63,996 nucleotides of DNA from Lachnoclostridium sp. (GTDB taxonomy: Bacteria > Bacteroidota > Bacteroidia > Bacteroidales > Muribaculaceae), in NCBI GenBank assembly GCA_023667185.1, contig JAMPAP010000001.1, positions 465,591-529,586 on the forward strand, read 5' to 3'. Below are positions 54,955-63,996 of the stretch, one piece after another. The notes under the pieces were generated by a model. That model did no database searches, was not told the DNA's origin, and saw only the letters and a program-made list of their open reading frames with translations. Position 1 is the stretch's first letter; every line of letters begins with the position of its first letter. The position numbers were made by a program, and so were the translations under genes.

Positions 54955-56066
54955 TGGATCAACCCTCACTTCTGCATCAGATAGCTCTGGCCTCATCTAA
55001 AGGAATCAGCCTGCGTATTGCCGACGAGATCATATCTCGCTGCGGCTCACTGGAGCAATACTTCGAGATGCCCGAGCGGCAACTCTCCACCATCCTCGGC
55101 TTCAAAAACCGCCTGACCGGCGAAGCTTACCGGCGTGAAATGCTCGCCAAAGCGGCCTCTGAAGTGGAATTCGTAAACCACAATTCGATTTCTACCCTAT
55201 TTTTCACTGACGCGGCTTATCCCCAGCGGCTGCTTGAATGTGAGGATGCCCCGATATTGCTCTACGGCTACGGCAAGTGTGAGCTCAACAAATGCCGGAT
55301 TATCGCCGTAGTGGGTACGCGCCATGCCACCGGTTATGGCATAGAAATGACACGGCAGATTATTAACGACCTTGCCGCGAAGATGTCAGAGCCATTGGTT
55401 GTGGTGAGCGGACTCGCATTCGGCATAGATGCCGCAGCTCACAAGGGGGCGCTTGATGCCGGAATAGCTACAGCCGGGGTGCTCGCCCACGGGCTTAACA
55501 CGATCTACCCGGCGGCTCACAGGCAGATGGCTGCCGACATGGTAAAACGAGGTGGAATGCTTCTGACCGATTACCGGTCAGACGATGCTATACATCGCGG
55601 TAATTTCCTTGCGCGCAACAGGATAGTGGCCGGACTATGTGACTGCCTGCTGGTGGTCGAGTCAGCCGAGCGCGGTGGTGCTCTGGTGACTGCCCGCCTC
55701 GCCGGAGGATACAACCGCGAAGTGTTTGCCGTGCCCGGCAGGGCGCACGACACTTATAGCCGTGGCTGCAACAACCTGATAAATCGCGCGGAAGCACATC
55801 TTGTCAGCTCAGCCGATGACATCCTTCAGGCGATGAACTGGCCCGTCAAGGCTGAAGAAGGTGAGCAGCGGTCGCTCTTTGTGGAGATGAACCCCGAGGA
55901 GGAAGCCGTAGTGGAAATTCTGCGTCTGAAGGATGGGATACAATTTGGCGAGATACTCACCCGGCTGAATATGCCCACATCGCGCCTGATGGGACTGCTC
56001 GTAGATATGGAGTTCAAAGGCTTGATTTCAGCAATCCCGGGAGGGCGTTACCGTCTTAACGTATGA
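54954..56066 (+). CDS. dprA: DNA-processing protein DprA
   Basis: 370 residues. N-terminal helical part (about 1-75), Rossmann-like DprA domain (IIAVVGTRHATGYG, SGLAFGIDAAAHKGAL, HGLNTIYPAAHRQMA, PGRAHDTYSRGCNNLI) and a C-terminal winged helix (about 310-370). It loads RecA on incoming single-stranded DNA in natural transformation or recombination. Its last 11 nt overlap the 3' end of the opposite-strand porU. Confidence 0.93.
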   Translation: MDQPSLLHQIALASSKGISLRIADEIISRCGSLEQYFEMPERQLSTILGFKNRLTGEAYRREMLAKAASEVEFVNHNSISTLFFTDAAYPQRLLECEDAPILLYGYGKCELNKCRIIAVVGTRHATGYGIEMTRQIINDLAAKMSEPLVVVSGLAFGIDAAAHKGALDAGIATAGVLAHGLNTIYPAAHRQMAADMVKRGGMLLTDYRSDDAIHRGNFLARNRIVAGLCDCLLVVESAERGGALVTARLAGGYNREVFAVPGRAHDTYSRGCNNLINRAEAHLVSSADDILQAMNWPVKAEEGEQRSLFVEMNPEEEAVVEILRLKDGIQFGEILTRLNMPTSRLMGLLVDMEFKGLISAIPGGRYRLNV

Positions 56067-59000
56067 TGGTAAAGCTTACCTTGGGTGTGGAGCTGTAGCG
56101 GGGATGGAGCTTCACGATAGCGTAGACGTTATATGTGCCGTCGTCCACCGGATTACCATTGATATCCTTAAGATCCCACGACAGATAGTCGTCATTGACC
56201 GTAGAAGTGTAGACGAGATTTCCGGCCAGATCCTCGATGATGAATCTTGCCGAGGGTATCTCATAAAGTGAATGGGTGAGCGAGAAGGAAGCTTTGTCAG
56301 TCACCAAATCATCATCCATAGCCACGGTGCAATCAAAAGCCTTGGTGACTTTGATCAATTCCACTGAAGCTGAAGCTATATTTCCGGCATTATCACCCAC
56401 GGAAGCCCTGATGGTATGACGGCCGGTCAGCAACGAGCCTAATGTCAGCGAGCAGGAGTAGCCACCCTCGCCGTCGGGCTGGAGTGTGGGAGCCACATTG
56501 CTTATGAGGTTTTTCTCGTCGAGCATCACCATCAGCTTGCAGCCTACCTGCACATCGCTGAAAGAAATGCCTGACATATCATCGCGCACCTTGATATTAA
56601 GCACCGGATCGCCATCAGTTATTTCGATAACGTCACCGGGAGCATCCATCCCGTCGATTGAAAGTTCGATTTCAGGAGCGGTAGTGTCGATACTCTTCAC
56701 ATCCTCAGAGATAGTAGCGTAGTCCATGCCGATAGCCGACTCAAAGCTATCGTCCATCATCGCGCTGAAAGATACGCGGTTGTTAACACCGGTGTTGTTG
56801 ATAGCGGGCACAGTGATCGTTGCGCTCCAGCGGCCATCCTTCACCAGGCATGAGGTAGAGGAGACCATAGTATCATCGAGCATAAGCTGCTGGCGGTCTT
56901 CATTATCAGCGGTGACGTTGACATATGACAAGAACGATAGCGGCCGGTCGTAGACCGTCATGGTCAGGCGGCCATTAAATGACGTGATCAGGTTACCTTC
57001 CGAATCAACAATCTTACCGGTAATCGTAGTGGGCTCGCCGGGATTGAACATGATATTATCAACATCTGACTCCACGCTGTAGTGACAGGTGCGCACCGGT
57101 ATCGCCGGGTCACCTCCTACGTTATAGCTCAGAGCATTAGTGCGCTCCTGGAGCGAGCTGGCGAGCATTATGTTAAGGGCCTTCTTAGCCACGTCGCCAA
57201 TAGTAGCGCCCCGGTCAGCAGTTACGATTTCCTCAGAGAATACGTCAGAAAACTTCTGATTTGACGACAGATATACCTCGCGGGCCGGAGCATAGACGGC
57301 TATAGGGCCTGATTTCTTGTCAAGCAACATGGAACCAAAGATGCCGGGTTTGAGATAGTCAAGCGTAAAGGGATGGCACGAAGCGATAAACATCACGGGC
57401 ATTGACGAGTAATTGAGCTTCGACAAAAACGACATATTGAAATACGCATCGGAGAAGATGCTGGTATCGTCTCCATGACCGGCATAAGCAAGATAGCTTA
57501 TTCCGGTCGGGAACACTCTCATGATATAGTTGTAAAGTGGGGTGTTTACGTCGTTCACCTTGCTATCACACTGAAATGCTGCCTGATAACCTCTATGGAT
57601 CGTAATCTCGGGATGAGCCTGGCTGACGAGCTTGGCTGATGACTCGGCACCTATCATGTGCTGGTTAGCGTTGCCGCGGTCAGCCATAAATATTGCCTGA
57701 GCGAAATCACCGGCAAGTGAAGGATTTTCAAGGTATCGGATACACTTATCTACCATCGCTTCAGCCTCGCCTACGGTAAGAACCGGGATACGGCCTACTG
57801 CTACAGATATGGTCTGCGGTTTGTTAACATCGGCACGTGAAGAGATATCAGCCATAAGATCCTCGTCAAACATTCCATAGAATGCATCGGCTGTAAATGC
57901 TTTGGCTATGTTGCGCGCATTTGCTACGCCCTCCACCTGATATGAAGGGAGATACATATTATCATCTGACGCCACAGAGCGATTGTCATAAAAAGCACCG
58001 CCAAACAACAGCAGATAGCGCAACCGACCGCCACCGTTATTGTACACGGACTTGGCCATGCGGCGGATAGCGTTAGGAGCAAATGCGCCGGAGCCGAATT
58101 CATTGAAGATATCGGCCTTGTCAATTATCGCGATCTCGAGACCCTGATGCTTCTTGTGAGCCTGTGCGAGTCTTTCAGCTGCAGGAATGAGCTCGGCAGG
58201 AGCTACGATAATCATGTCCACATCCTTAAGTGCCTGAAGATTAGTATTGGCGATCTCACCCTCGTAGCGGGGAGTGGGGTATTTATCGGATTCAAGGTTG
58301 AAGGCCACCACTTTATTATATTTGGCAGAAGTGGATGGGAGAGAGAATTTCACACGTCCATCGCTGCCTGAAGCAAGAGCGAGGCGGCGGATATTGCGCA
58401 CGTCAGTGACGTCCCATACCTCAACATCCCTGCCGGATGTTGAGAGCTCTACCTCCTGATTACGCTTGCTGATGAAGTGCATATCCAGTTCAGGTGAGAG
58501 GTCAGGCACGATGTTTTCGCGACTATACATCACCCACATCGCATCAAGACACATAAGCTCGATATTGTCATTATCCGGACGGGCGACATTAAAGCTGACC
58601 TTGGAGCCGGAAGTGACGCTGAAAGGAGCTGTATTGGGGCTCGACATATAGTGATAAACCTCCTTGGCATCGTTGGACGACGGAATACGGTAAGTGCTCA
58701 CCGGGTTAAACGCCACATTATCACTTGCAGTAATTTCGGGTAAAAAGAGCGCGCCCTCGAGCTTGCCTATTGCCTTGTAGCCCATGTAAGCATCAGAGGT
58801 ATAGCCTGTCAGGTCGAAATCCACGGTATGAGTATCGCCGGGTCTAATATTATTCGAGTACCAGAATGCGCCACCATCAGAGGGATTGTATTCCTCAGGT
58901 TCGTAATACTTTATCGCCGTATGCGTAGATATAGGAGACTGAAGCGAGGAGGTGTAATCCGAGGTAGCGGGCTCGGCGGCAGGAAGGTCGTCAGTAAGGA

Positions 59001-59385
59001 AATAGTGAGAGCCGTAAGAATACATATTCCTGACGGTAGAAAGCGTAGAGGCTGTCTCGGGCTGCACACGCAGGTCGCTCTCAGCATAGAAATAAAGGGC
59101 TCCGCCATGATGCTTCACTGCTACGGCGGGCAGCTCCAGCGGAGCATCTGCCAGCTGCATGGAAGTCTCCACACTGCCATATCCGTATATAGCCACCTTC
59201 TCGGGATTATCAAAACCCCAAAGCTTAATAGTCTGATAATCTATGCGATATATGCCGGTTGTATCAACTGCCATCTTCACCCATCGGCCGGATGAGAGAG
59301 GCGATGCGGCCGACATTGACATAGCGGCTAATGCAACAAATGATAAAGGTAAGAGAAGAGATTTAATACTATATTTCATTTTCAA
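56056..59385 (-). CDS. porU: Type IX secretion sortase PorU (C25-family peptidase)
   Basis: 1109 residues, close to known PorU length. Signal peptide (about 1-26), N-terminal beta domains, then the C25 caspase-like peptidase fold: histidine H637 in YLAYAGHGDDTS and nucleophile C670 in FIASCHPF. C-terminal Ig-like/FlgD-like domains (from about 780) end GTYNVYAIVKLH without a sorting domain of its own. PorU cuts the C-terminal sorting domains of T9SS cargo at the cell surface and attaches cargo to LPS. The window's two T9SS cargo genes are its expected clients. It is last in the rex unit, and its 3' end overlaps dprA. Confidence 0.88.
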   Translation of the reverse strand: MKMKYSIKSLLLPLSFVALAAMSMSAASPLSSGRWVKMAVDTTGIYRIDYQTIKLWGFDNPEKVAIYGYGSVETSMQLADAPLELPAVAVKHHGGALYFYAESDLRVQPETASTLSTVRNMYSYGSHYFLTDDLPAAEPATSDYTSSLQSPISTHTAIKYYEPEEYNPSDGGAFWYSNNIRPGDTHTVDFDLTGYTSDAYMGYKAIGKLEGALFLPEITASDNVAFNPVSTYRIPSSNDAKEVYHYMSSPNTAPFSVTSGSKVSFNVARPDNDNIELMCLDAMWVMYSRENIVPDLSPELDMHFISKRNQEVELSTSGRDVEVWDVTDVRNIRRLALASGSDGRVKFSLPSTSAKYNKVVAFNLESDKYPTPRYEGEIANTNLQALKDVDMIIVAPAELIPAAERLAQAHKKHQGLEIAIIDKADIFNEFGSGAFAPNAIRRMAKSVYNNGGGRLRYLLLFGGAFYDNRSVASDDNMYLPSYQVEGVANARNIAKAFTADAFYGMFDEDLMADISSRADVNKPQTISVAVGRIPVLTVGEAEAMVDKCIRYLENPSLAGDFAQAIFMADRGNANQHMIGAESSAKLVSQAHPEITIHRGYQAAFQCDSKVNDVNTPLYNYIMRVFPTGISYLAYAGHGDDTSIFSDAYFNMSFLSKLNYSSMPVMFIASCHPFTLDYLKPGIFGSMLLDKKSGPIAVYAPAREVYLSSNQKFSDVFSEEIVTADRGATIGDVAKKALNIMLASSLQERTNALSYNVGGDPAIPVRTCHYSVESDVDNIMFNPGEPTTITGKIVDSEGNLITSFNGRLTMTVYDRPLSFLSYVNVTADNEDRQQLMLDDTMVSSTSCLVKDGRWSATITVPAINNTGVNNRVSFSAMMDDSFESAIGMDYATISEDVKSIDTTAPEIELSIDGMDAPGDVIEITDGDPVLNIKVRDDMSGISFSDVQVGCKLMVMLDEKNLISNVAPTLQPDGEGGYSCSLTLGSLLTGRHTIRASVGDNAGNIASASVELIKVTKAFDCTVAMDDDLVTDKASFSLTHSLYEIPSARFIIEDLAGNLVYTSTVNDDYLSWDLKDINGNPVDDGTYNVYAIVKLHPRYSSTPKVSFTIIR

Positions 59386-59415
59386 TAAGCAAGATTGGTC
59401 TATTATCTTTTTTAA

Positions 59416-59961
59416 CTATACGAATCGGATAGGCATTGTATCGCCTGCAAATGTGATATTCAGTTTCATACCCGGCGCTATTGGGAGAGGTTCTCCGAGG
59501 GGATGCGTCAGGATAAGATCCCCGTTTTTCAGAGTCATGAAGCGTGACGTCAGCGGCACGGCACTGCAAATCTCGGCATAAGGCTCTGTCTCAAAGACTT
59601 CGCCATCAATCGATGCCGTCATTACAGCGCTCAGGTCATCAGCCGCAGCCATCGGGCCTATGAGTATTGTCGAGTCAACCGCCGTCAGCAAAGCCCGGGA
59701 GAACTCCGCCGAGTCACACGTCAGCCTCAGAGCCAAGCCGAAGGCATCCACATGGCGCAGAGCAAATTTCGGCGCAATATCGCGGCCGAGCCGTCCGATA
59801 CGCATCGCCACACCGATGGTTGCCTTCCAGCCATCGGCGATATCCGGCACAAACACCGGCCTGCCATTGAGCACCAGCGCCGAGTCAGGGATCAGGTCGA
59901 CGGGCGTAGAGCTGTCGATAGCCTCTGTGGCAGTGGATGGGTTAAATGCTATTATCTTCAT
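59416..59961 (-). CDS. Fumarylacetoacetate-hydrolase-like protein, short form
   Basis: 181 residues. The C-terminal part has FAH-fold sequence (PKFALRHVDAFGLALRLT, then SRFMTLKNGDLILTHPLGEP and LNITFAGD), where a loss of the usual N-terminal EP-N metal site is apparent because the first 40 residues are short. Enzyme activity is uncertain. Its start overlaps the rex stop by 4 nt and porU follows after 30 nt. Confidence 0.6.
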   Translation of the reverse strand: MKIIAFNPSTATEAIDSSTPVDLIPDSALVLNGRPVFVPDIADGWKATIGVAMRIGRLGRDIAPKFALRHVDAFGLALRLTCDSAEFSRALLTAVDSTILIGPMAAADDLSAVMTASIDGEVFETEPYAEICSAVPLTSRFMTLKNGDLILTHPLGEPLPIAPGMKLNITFAGDTMPIRFV

Positions 59962-60593
59962 TTGGTGGCTGCCAGACGGTTATACATCACTGCGAGGTGA
60001 GCGTAGATGGAAGTATTGGTGACAACGATCTCCGGGGAAGTGCAGATACGGAAAGGGGTGAAATTCCACAACGCCTTGAATCCGGCCTTGACACAACGGT
60101 CAGCCACCTCGGCGGCACTCTCCACCGGGACAGCGATTACGGCAATCTCAGCGTTTAGCTCCTCGCGGCGCTGCTGAAGCTCCGAGAGGTCAAAAATAGG
60201 AATCTCACCTATGGTGGTGCCCACGAGCTGCGGGGCGACATCAAAGCCGCCGACGATATTTAGGCCAAAGCGGCGCAGACCGGAATCAGCAATCAGCGCT
60301 GCTCCGAGCGAACCCACGCCCATCATCACTGCATTATGACTCCGCCCGAAACCGAGGAAGTCAAACAGCACCTGCTCAAGGCGATCCACCTCATAGCCGA
60401 TGCGTGTTTTCCCACGGATATTAAGATACGACAGATCCTTGGCAATCTGCGAAGCATCCACATTGAGCTCGCGCGAGATAGCTGTCGACGACACCCGCTC
60501 CACGCCATGAGCCTTAAGACGGCTCACGCATGCCAAGTACCATGGCAGGCGGCGCAAAGTAGGTTCCGGGATATATGGTATCAAATTTTCCAT
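59958..60593 (-). CDS. rex: Redox-sensing transcriptional repressor Rex
   Basis: 211 residues. N-terminal winged helix (about 1-80: PTLRRLPWYLACVSRL, ISRELNVDASQIAKDLSYL) and NAD(H)-binding Rossmann domain with GVGSLGAAL (92-100) and a C-terminal dimer-swapped helix. It senses NADH/NAD+ and represses fermentative and respiratory genes; the Rex operator was not identified upstream. First gene in the rex-FAH-like-porU row. Confidence 0.93.
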   Translation of the reverse strand: MENLIPYIPEPTLRRLPWYLACVSRLKAHGVERVSSTAISRELNVDASQIAKDLSYLNIRGKTRIGYEVDRLEQVLFDFLGFGRSHNAVMMGVGSLGAALIADSGLRRFGLNIVGGFDVAPQLVGTTIGEIPIFDLSELQQRREELNAEIAVIAVPVESAAEVADRCVKAGFKALWNFTPFRICTSPEIVVTNTSIYAHLAVMYNRLAATK

Positions 60594-60613
60594 GACAGAG
60601 ACTTTTCAACCCG

Positions 60614-60621
60614 CAAAGGTA
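60614..60621 (-). promoter_or_regulatory. -7 box of rex
   Basis: TACCTTTG followed by CGG on the minus strand, 20 nt before the rex ATG. Confidence 0.65.
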
Positions 60622-60759
60622 GCAAAAAATCCGCTTATTCCCAAAAACGCGCCTTATTACCACATATTTTAACACACTTATACTATCTTACGGCGGATAT
60701 AACGCTTCACCGGATTCACAAATTAGTAATGGATGGCGAAGACCGGTTTACGCAACACG

Positions 60760-63660
60760 TCAGCGTTTTTTGGGCTGTAGATTGAGGCGATACTGGACGG
60801 AGAAGAGGACGTAACGCGGGAGGGCGTTGGTGTAGCTTACGGTGCGACCGGCTGCATTGACGGCATAGTTGACATTTGACAGCTGGTGGAGCATATCGAA
60901 TCCGTCGACCATAAATACGAAGCGCGATGCTCGGGGCGGGCAGTAGCTCAGGCGGAGGTTCCACACCACGAAGCTCTTGTCAATCTCCTTCATGCCATAT
61001 CCGCGGCGGGTGTAGTTGGTCAGGTCAGTGGAGATGCCGAAACCTGCGGGCAGCTTGAAGTTGCCGTTGATGCCGTAGGTAAAGTGGCGGGCATTGATTG
61101 AGGTGAAATCCTCGCGCGGCGAGGTGGTGCGGCGTGTCGATGCCGAGCCGTTGAGGGTGATGGTCTGCTTGCCAATCTGCCAGGCGAATGATAGTTTCTC
61201 GGTGAGCAGCGAGGTGTTGACGTGCGAAGCCGAAGGCACGTCGTTGTCAACGCCTATCATGTCAGCGCTGCGGATAATCGAGCCGGTGGTCATTGACGAG
61301 AGGGTAAACTGCTCTTTGCGGCCAAATTGGATCATGAAATTATTTTCAACGGAGCCGCTGGAGTTGCCATCGACATTGTAGGTGCGGATGTTGCGCACAC
61401 CCGTGGCTGTATTGTAAGTGTATCCTCGTGTAAGATCGTTGGTAATTGTTGACCATGAGAGTCGCAGGTTGTTCTGGTAGCGATGACGCGGGTTATTAGG
61501 CATAAAAGTCCATTCGATGGTATTCTCGAAGTTATATGAAGTTTTTAGGTTAGGATTACCCGAGGTGATATTCAAGGGGTCAGAATCGTTGATCACGTCG
61601 AGGCGCTCGAAGGGATCAGGCGTGGTGGGGGTAATGGTTGAGGACAGCTCCAAGCGGTTTTTGAATGCCCGGCTACCTTTTTCGTTCTTGTATGCGCCAA
61701 AGGATAGAAAAATCATCATATCGTATCTCTTGGCCGTAACTATGAAATCAGTCTGCTTGAGAAGATAGGAACGGCCGTCGCGCCAATAGTCGAGGTGCTG
61801 GTGTTTCAGTGAAAAATTCGGCATGAGGTAAAATGACAATCTCACTTTTTCCCATGGAGAGAAGTACATCAGTGAGGGACTGATGGAGTGCTTGTTTTCG
61901 ATGAGGCGGGAGGTGTAGCTGTTAGCGGGGTCGAAAGCATCAAGATATCCGGCCGGGAGCACGCCATATGCCCCCATGTCGTTGAGGCGTTCGAGAGCGT
62001 ACATATATGAATCCTTCTCCTGATCACTGAAGCGGTATTCATAGTTAAGCGCGAGGTGGAAATCTCCCAACGAATAGCGGTAAGTGATGTTGTTGACCGA
62101 GGTGAAAGTGTGATTAGGCGTGTTGTCGAAATACTGTCGACGGCGGTCGGATGGGGTGGGATTATCGCCGAAGTTGATAGTATAATCGCGCCATCTGTCT
62201 TCTTTGACGCTATTGTAGCGGGTGTAACACTCCAGCAGCAGGGCGTCATTGGTGCCCGGAATAGAGAATGATACTCCCGGAGTGAAACGCAGGTCAAGGT
62301 TATGGCTTGAGCCGTCGGTCATCGAGGATGAGCGGTTTATGATATTCTTAAGCAGCAAAGGATTGGCATCCACATAGATATTCCGGAGCATATCGGCGCT
62401 GATGTTGGCCTGCTCGTCGTTGAAACTGCCCGATAGTGATTCCGAGCCGTTGCTTTTGGTGCGATAGAGTCCGCTGAGATTAACATATCCACTCACCTTA
62501 TCGTTGCGCAAGCGGACGAAGGCATCCCCCTTGACACGGGTATCGACATTGTTGTTGCGGTCAAAAGCATTTTCATAAGTATTGCGGCTGCCGAGGAAGT
62601 TAGTCTTTGCAGTGGTGGTGTAATCGTGGGTGCGGGTTTGCTCGAAAGAACCCACCGCCGAAACCTGAGCCGTCTCTTCAGCGTTGTCATACCGGTAGTC
62701 AATCGTCGCCATGCGGTATTGGCGTGTGCCGGAGGGCATCATGTCGGGCGTCCATGTGTCGCTTTTGCCCGGCTTGCGGTTATCGTTGAGGTTGTTGACG
62801 TTACCCAAGAGGGTCAGCTTTGAGGTAGCCGTGAAGCGGGATGCAAAGAGTCGGCCGGTATAACGGTTTTCAGTGCCCGCGCCTCCCTGGGCATTTATTA
62901 TCGTGCCACCATTAAACTCTTTTTTGAGCTTGACGTTCATGGTCAACACCTTAGGCGCATCAACTTTGCGTAGCCACTGATCTTCAAGAGTTTGGCCGCG
63001 ATATACCTCGACATTCTTGACAGTGTAGGCAGCAATGTTCTCGAGCATCAGCTGATTGTTACCGTCGAGGAAATCCTTGCCGTTAAGCAGAAGCGATTCC
63101 ACAAACTCGCCGTTGACTTTAATCTGTCCATCGTCATTGAGCTCCACTCCGGGCAGCTGGGCGATAAGGCCGTCGAGCATCGAGCCCTCCGCGAGCTGGA
63201 AAGCATCAGCGTTGAAAACTATAGTGTCACCTTTGTTGTAAAATTTGATTTTGGAGGCCGTAACGGTAACTTCACCGAGCTTATGGGGGGCACGGGTCAT
63301 GTAAGTCACCGGCATTTCCACATAGCGCTTGCGTCCGAGGTTTTTAGCATGATATGTAATGGTCTGGGGCATATAACCATCGCATATCACATCGAAAACG
63401 TAAGTGGAATCCACCGGTTGTATGCCGTAGTAGAATTCTGCAATGTCGACCACTTCACCGCGCTCGTAACCCTTTGCATCATTACACAAAAGAGTATCCT
63501 TGACGTTGCCGATGGAGTCGTAGACCAGCACCTTGGCAACCACAAGGTCATATTTTGTAACAGCATCGCGGATGCGACCGCAAAGCGTAACTTTTGACTG
63601 AGACCATACTGTCGGAACCACCGTCGTAAGGATTAAAATAAGGATTGCAAATTTTTTCAT
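60760..63660 (-). CDS. TonB-dependent-receptor-like outer-membrane beta-barrel protein
   Basis: 966 residues from the ATG at 63660; the in-frame codon at 63693 lies in the promoter. Signal peptide (about 1-20, TVWSQ), carboxypeptidase-regulatory-like domain (about 22-120), plug-like domain (about 125-225, QLPGVELNDDGQIKVNGEFV and LLNGKDF), then a long barrel rich in aromatic strands ending in a basic tail. It resembles outer-membrane receptor family proteins lacking a SusD partner. Substrate unknown; no lipoprotein or SusD gene is adjacent. Confidence 0.82.
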   Translation of the reverse strand: MKKFAILILILTTVVPTVWSQSKVTLCGRIRDAVTKYDLVVAKVLVYDSIGNVKDTLLCNDAKGYERGEVVDIAEFYYGIQPVDSTYVFDVICDGYMPQTITYHAKNLGRKRYVEMPVTYMTRAPHKLGEVTVTASKIKFYNKGDTIVFNADAFQLAEGSMLDGLIAQLPGVELNDDGQIKVNGEFVESLLLNGKDFLDGNNQLMLENIAAYTVKNVEVYRGQTLEDQWLRKVDAPKVLTMNVKLKKEFNGGTIINAQGGAGTENRYTGRLFASRFTATSKLTLLGNVNNLNDNRKPGKSDTWTPDMMPSGTRQYRMATIDYRYDNAEETAQVSAVGSFEQTRTHDYTTTAKTNFLGSRNTYENAFDRNNNVDTRVKGDAFVRLRNDKVSGYVNLSGLYRTKSNGSESLSGSFNDEQANISADMLRNIYVDANPLLLKNIINRSSSMTDGSSHNLDLRFTPGVSFSIPGTNDALLLECYTRYNSVKEDRWRDYTINFGDNPTPSDRRRQYFDNTPNHTFTSVNNITYRYSLGDFHLALNYEYRFSDQEKDSYMYALERLNDMGAYGVLPAGYLDAFDPANSYTSRLIENKHSISPSLMYFSPWEKVRLSFYLMPNFSLKHQHLDYWRDGRSYLLKQTDFIVTAKRYDMMIFLSFGAYKNEKGSRAFKNRLELSSTITPTTPDPFERLDVINDSDPLNITSGNPNLKTSYNFENTIEWTFMPNNPRHRYQNNLRLSWSTITNDLTRGYTYNTATGVRNIRTYNVDGNSSGSVENNFMIQFGRKEQFTLSSMTTGSIIRSADMIGVDNDVPSASHVNTSLLTEKLSFAWQIGKQTITLNGSASTRRTTSPREDFTSINARHFTYGINGNFKLPAGFGISTDLTNYTRRGYGMKEIDKSFVVWNLRLSYCPPRASRFVFMVDGFDMLHQLSNVNYAVNAAGRTVSYTNALPRYVLFSVQYRLNLQPKKR

Positions 63661-63690
63661 GAAACGCGGAATGTGATGAATAATTTGACG

Positions 63691-63698
63691 CAAAGCTA
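63691..63698 (-). promoter_or_regulatory. -7 box of the receptor gene
   Basis: TAGCTTTG followed by CGTC on the minus strand, 30 nt before the start codon. Confidence 0.65.
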
Positions 63699-63785
63699 CG
63701 AAAAATATTTCAAATATTTATCATTCAGGGGGGGGTAACACTATTTAACACTCTTTACACTTTAATAATATATGTAGTAACTACT

Positions 63786-63955
63786 GTAACTACTCAGCTA
63801 TCCAAATTAATTGCTAATCAACATTTTGCGATAGGTAAATTATGCGCCTTTTGACATTCTTAAGCCAAAATTCTTATAATCTCATATAAATACACACTGG
63901 CAATCAATGAGATATAAGTTGTCGCATAGCTGAGTAGTTACTAACTACTCAGCTA
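63786..63955. repeat. Inverted repeats in the right-end intergenic region
   Basis: GTAACTACTCAGCTAT (63786-63801) has an exact reverse complement at 63926-63941. The latter is itself half of a 14-bp perfect palindrome, TAGCTGAGTAGTTA/TAACTACTCAGCTA (63927-63940 with 63942-63955). The 303 nt from the receptor promoter to the window edge hold no gene. Confidence 0.7.
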
Positions 63956-63996
63956 CGGATGATTTCTTAGAGTCATAATAATTAAGTAAGATGAAT

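Noticed and set aside
56056-59385. A gingipain-type secreted protease instead of PorU
   Set aside because: It has the C25 Cys/His pair but lacks a C-terminal sorting domain and has PorU length and layout. Some doubt remains and is reflected in the confidence.
63661-63693. An earlier start for the receptor gene
   Set aside because: It falls on the -7 box; the signal peptide begins at 63660.

Overview
The window looks like a chromosomal segment of a Bacteroidales bacterium. This rests on many -7 boxes of the Bacteroidetes type (TAnnTTTG), two secreted proteins with type IX secretion (T9SS) C-terminal sorting domains, a PorU-type sortase, a Na+-translocating methylmalonyl-CoA decarboxylase locus, a GT3 (eukaryote-like) glycogen synthase beside a DUF3417-type phosphorylase, and a pectin/galacturonate locus. 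A Muribaculaceae-like gut commensal is plausible, but that is inference; no rRNA is present.

Layout. 1-2.7 kb: the 3' part of a large T9SS-secreted surface protein. 2.9-6.5 kb: aminotransferase, a GH43 hydrolase and tyrS, ending at a bidirectional terminator against fabI. 7.5-12.2 kb: methylmalonyl-CoA epimerase and the sodium-pump decarboxylase (MmdA, an unusual lamin-tail/OadG fusion, the biotin carrier, MmdB), the decarboxylating branch of propionate metabolism. 12.3-14.7 kb: a small unknown, tcdA, two heptanucleotide arrays, a low-molecular-weight phosphatase and cytidine deaminase. 14.8-15.5 kb: two tRNA-Asn genes and a hairpin-rich intergenic region. 15.5-19.4 kb (minus): ruvB, apbE and a membrane-anchored tandem beta-sandwich protein. 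19.6-22.6 kb: HigBA-like toxin-antitoxin, pheS, nth, TRIC channel. 22.6-27.0 kb (minus): overlapping purC-menG-dgt-TPM operon. 27.1-28.9 kb: a T7-lysozyme-like amidase and a DUF4143 ATPase. 29.1-38.0 kb: pectin locus (GH43, pectinesterase, UxaB, UxaA, UxaC, hexuronate MFS transporter), taking galacturonate to 2-keto-3-deoxygluconate. 38.1-43.4 kb: unknown, cyclophilin, M16 peptidase, ligA, recO. 43.4-44.9 kb: a 160-bp MITE, a small outer-membrane barrel protein and a dense repeat region. 44.9-48.2 kb: a GT2 glycosyltransferase and a second T9SS protein. 48.3-52.6 kb (minus): glycogen phosphorylase and synthase. 52.9-56.1 kb: acyl-CoA synthetase, thioesterase, dprA. 56.1-60.6 kb (minus): rex, an FAH-like protein and porU. 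60.8-63.7 kb (minus): a large outer-membrane receptor-like protein.

The most unusual signal is non-coding. Three intergenic regions (15.1-15.4, 34.8-35.0 and 44.4-44.8 kb) carry at least nine copies of a 13-nt hairpin module with an invariant C-GGA-G core, 5-bp stems that vary by compensatory changes, and a conserved RTNGTTGT-like 3' flank, in both orientations. One locus is a 272-bp palindromic element with 15-bp terminal inverted repeats. This looks like a REP/REPIN-like dispersed family. Separate heptanucleotide arrays lie directly in front of two genes, and one 160-bp MITE has a TTA target duplication.
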